The translations under genes were made by a program, and so were the position numbers. Positions 16,744-17,416 of a stretch of 17,416 nt of DNA are shown piece after piece (the first letter of the stretch is position 1; each line of letters opens with the position of its first letter). Source of the DNA: Equadaptatus sp045601305. GTDB lineage: Bacteria > Synergistota > Synergistia > Synergistales > Synergistaceae. Location: positions 1-17,416 of the forward strand of contig JAZRZG010000186.1 of the NCBI GenBank assembly GCA_045601305.1, given 5' to 3'. The notes under the pieces were generated by a model. The model was not told the origin of the DNA, did not search any database, and worked only from the letters and a program-made list of their open reading frames with translations.

Positions 16744-16915
16744 AACTAATACATAGCTCTCCGCAAAAGCGACAGTCAAACGGATATTATCCGAGTGCCC
16801 GGGCAAAGTCCGCAAAATTCTGCCTTCGGCAGCGGCCCCTTTCACAACGGCAACGGCTTTGCGACGCCTCTGACACCGTCATTACTCTTGACAACTGCTC
16901 CTCTATCCTTTAATT
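16744..16915 (-). ncRNA. Lysine riboswitch (L box) aptamer
   Basis: The minus strand carries, in order, the conserved lysine-aptamer pieces: GATAGAGGAGC, then CAAGAGTAAT (loop-E and AGUA region), GTGAAAGGGG, CGCTGCCGAAGGC, GACTGTCGC, and GCGGAGAGCTAT. The same series occurs in the B. subtilis lysC leader. Length is about 172 bases, as expected. P1 forms from ATAG with CTAT plus an outer AATTAAAG strand pairing with ATTAGTT across a small internal loop, so P1 is weaker than usual. It is followed by a terminator and then the deacylase and NhaC-type genes. L boxes sense lysine and normally repress biosynthesis or uptake genes. Confidence 0.95.
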
Positions 16916-16934
16916 GCAATATTTAACTGCAGAG

Positions 16935-16962
16935 ATTATAGCACTTGTTTTGAAGATGTAAA
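16935..16962 (-). promoter_or_regulatory. Promoter of the lysine-riboswitch operon
   Basis: Minus-strand TTTACA (-35) and perfect TATAAT (-10) are 16 bases apart, ending 19 bases before the aptamer's first paired base. Transcription would begin near 16928. Confidence 0.8.
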
Positions 16963-17093
16963 TACTTTTCTCAAACCTGCGGACTTTCAGCCCCTGCTCA
17001 GTCTTTGCTTCTTATAAACCCTTGCTATTACTGCCTCTGTGCAGGCTATGCAATTTTTTTTGCAGATTTTTAACATTTTTTTGAAAAAAGGTA

Positions 17094-17121
17094 TTGACAT
17101 TGTAGAAAATAGGAGTAAAAT
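17094..17121 (+). promoter_or_regulatory. Strong rightward promoter, divergent from the lysine operon
   Basis: Perfect TTGACA (-35) and TAAAAT (-10) are 16 bases apart, with A/T-rich tracts just upstream (17055-17090) that could act as an UP element. Transcription would begin near 17128 and run off the window. Confidence 0.8.
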
Positions 17122-17127
17122 ATTTTC

Positions 17128-17300
17128 TCGCTGTCGGGTTTACCCCTCAGCCTGCATTGTTTGGTACAGCGGCGGGAGCGTGACCGCGCAAAAGTTTCAC
17201 CCACACTGTACATCGGTCTTTACATTTGCAGTTTTATTAAAAATCGTAGGTTGCGCTTACGTGTCAGTGCCGGACGGGATTATTTTCGGAGTGGATACGA
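17128..17300 (+). other. Probable structured leader or small RNA of unknown type
   Basis: This stretch follows the strong promoter and has no convincing gene on either strand. It can form GTACAG (17164-17169) with CTGTAC (17206-17211), enclosing GTGA (17180-17183) with TCAC (17197-17200). I compared it by eye with the common riboswitches, T-box, SRP RNA, tmRNA and ribosomal-protein leaders and could not match it. It may be the 5' leader of a gene beyond the right edge. Confidence 0.35.
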
Positions 17301-17310
17301 TTTGATTAAC

Positions 17311-17388
17311 GGTCCTCCGGGTCGCGCTTCTCGCAGAGCTTCGGGCTCAAACGACTGCCGGTGGCAGCGGCGGGCTGCGGACTTCGCA
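17311..17388. repeat. Cluster of short GC-rich hairpins
   Basis: Five small stems follow one another: GGTCC/GGGTC at 17311-17323 (with two G-U pairs), GCG/CGC at 17324-17334, GAGC/GCTC at 17336-17348, CTGCC/GGCAG at 17355-17367, and TGCG/CGCA at 17376-17388. The texture resembles a dispersed intergenic repeat. A frame from TTG at 17302 is open to the edge but looks like low-complexity Arg/Ala-rich translation, so I do not call a gene. Confidence 0.45.
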
Positions 17389-17416
17389 CTTAACTCACTT
17401 CGGGCGGCAAAGCAGA

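Noticed and set aside
16645..16845. A 67-residue N-terminal extension of the deacylase reading frame
   Set aside because: It runs through the lysine aptamer and the terminator and lacks a ribosome binding site; ATG at 16644 has AAGGGG upstream and matches the family N-terminus.
17176..17190. Possible T-box motif (ACCGCG) in the rightward transcript
   Set aside because: Only the ACCGCG part matches; there is no matching antiterminator bulge, specifier stem or terminator nearby.
17039..17305. An 88-codon plus-strand open frame across the rightward promoter
   Set aside because: It begins upstream of the promoter, lacks a ribosome binding site and resembles no protein family.

Overview
The window reads as a single chromosomal segment from an anaerobic bacterium of moderate G+C. 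Gene content fits Synergistota or a clostridium-like lineage: a tig-clpP-clpX-lon-engB-valS-folC housekeeping run, an RpiB-Upp fusion beside a WecA/TagO-type transferase, a lysine riboswitch, and an NhaC-family transporter. I cannot fix the phylum from sequence alone. Nearly every gene lies on the minus strand; the one exception is a small PurE-like gene.

Layout from right to left, the direction of most transcription. At 17094-17121 a near-consensus promoter fires rightward into a folded region with no recognisable gene. Back to back with it, a minus-strand promoter (16935-16962) drives a lysine riboswitch (16744-16915), a terminator (16678-16714), an N-acyl-D-amino-acid deacylase-family amidohydrolase and an NhaC-family transporter. 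That unit ends at a strong hairpin shared with the convergent PurE-like gene (13345-13791), whose product keeps the PurE outline but has lost the active-site signatures. An AT-rich, self-inhibited Fic enzyme gene (12483-13238) diverges from it, followed by tRNA-Gly(CCC).

The central block, 12140 down to 1874, looks like one polycistronic unit for protein folding, quality control and translation: trigger factor, ClpP, ClpX, Lon, the ribosome-assembly GTPase EngB, valyl-tRNA synthetase and FolC. Genes abut or overlap by a few bases and a hairpin terminator at 1826-1855 closes the unit. A new promoter then serves a small membrane protein, the RpiB-Upp fusion, and the start of a polyprenyl-phosphate sugar-phosphate transferase that runs off the left edge. 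In related gene orders this group often precedes the F-type ATP synthase operon, so that may lie just outside.

The most notable points are: the lysine riboswitch placed over a D-aminoacylase-type enzyme plus NhaC transporter, suggesting a lysine acquisition or salvage unit; the degenerate PurE orphan; the RpiB-Upp fusion; and the unexplained transcribed, folded region at the right edge.
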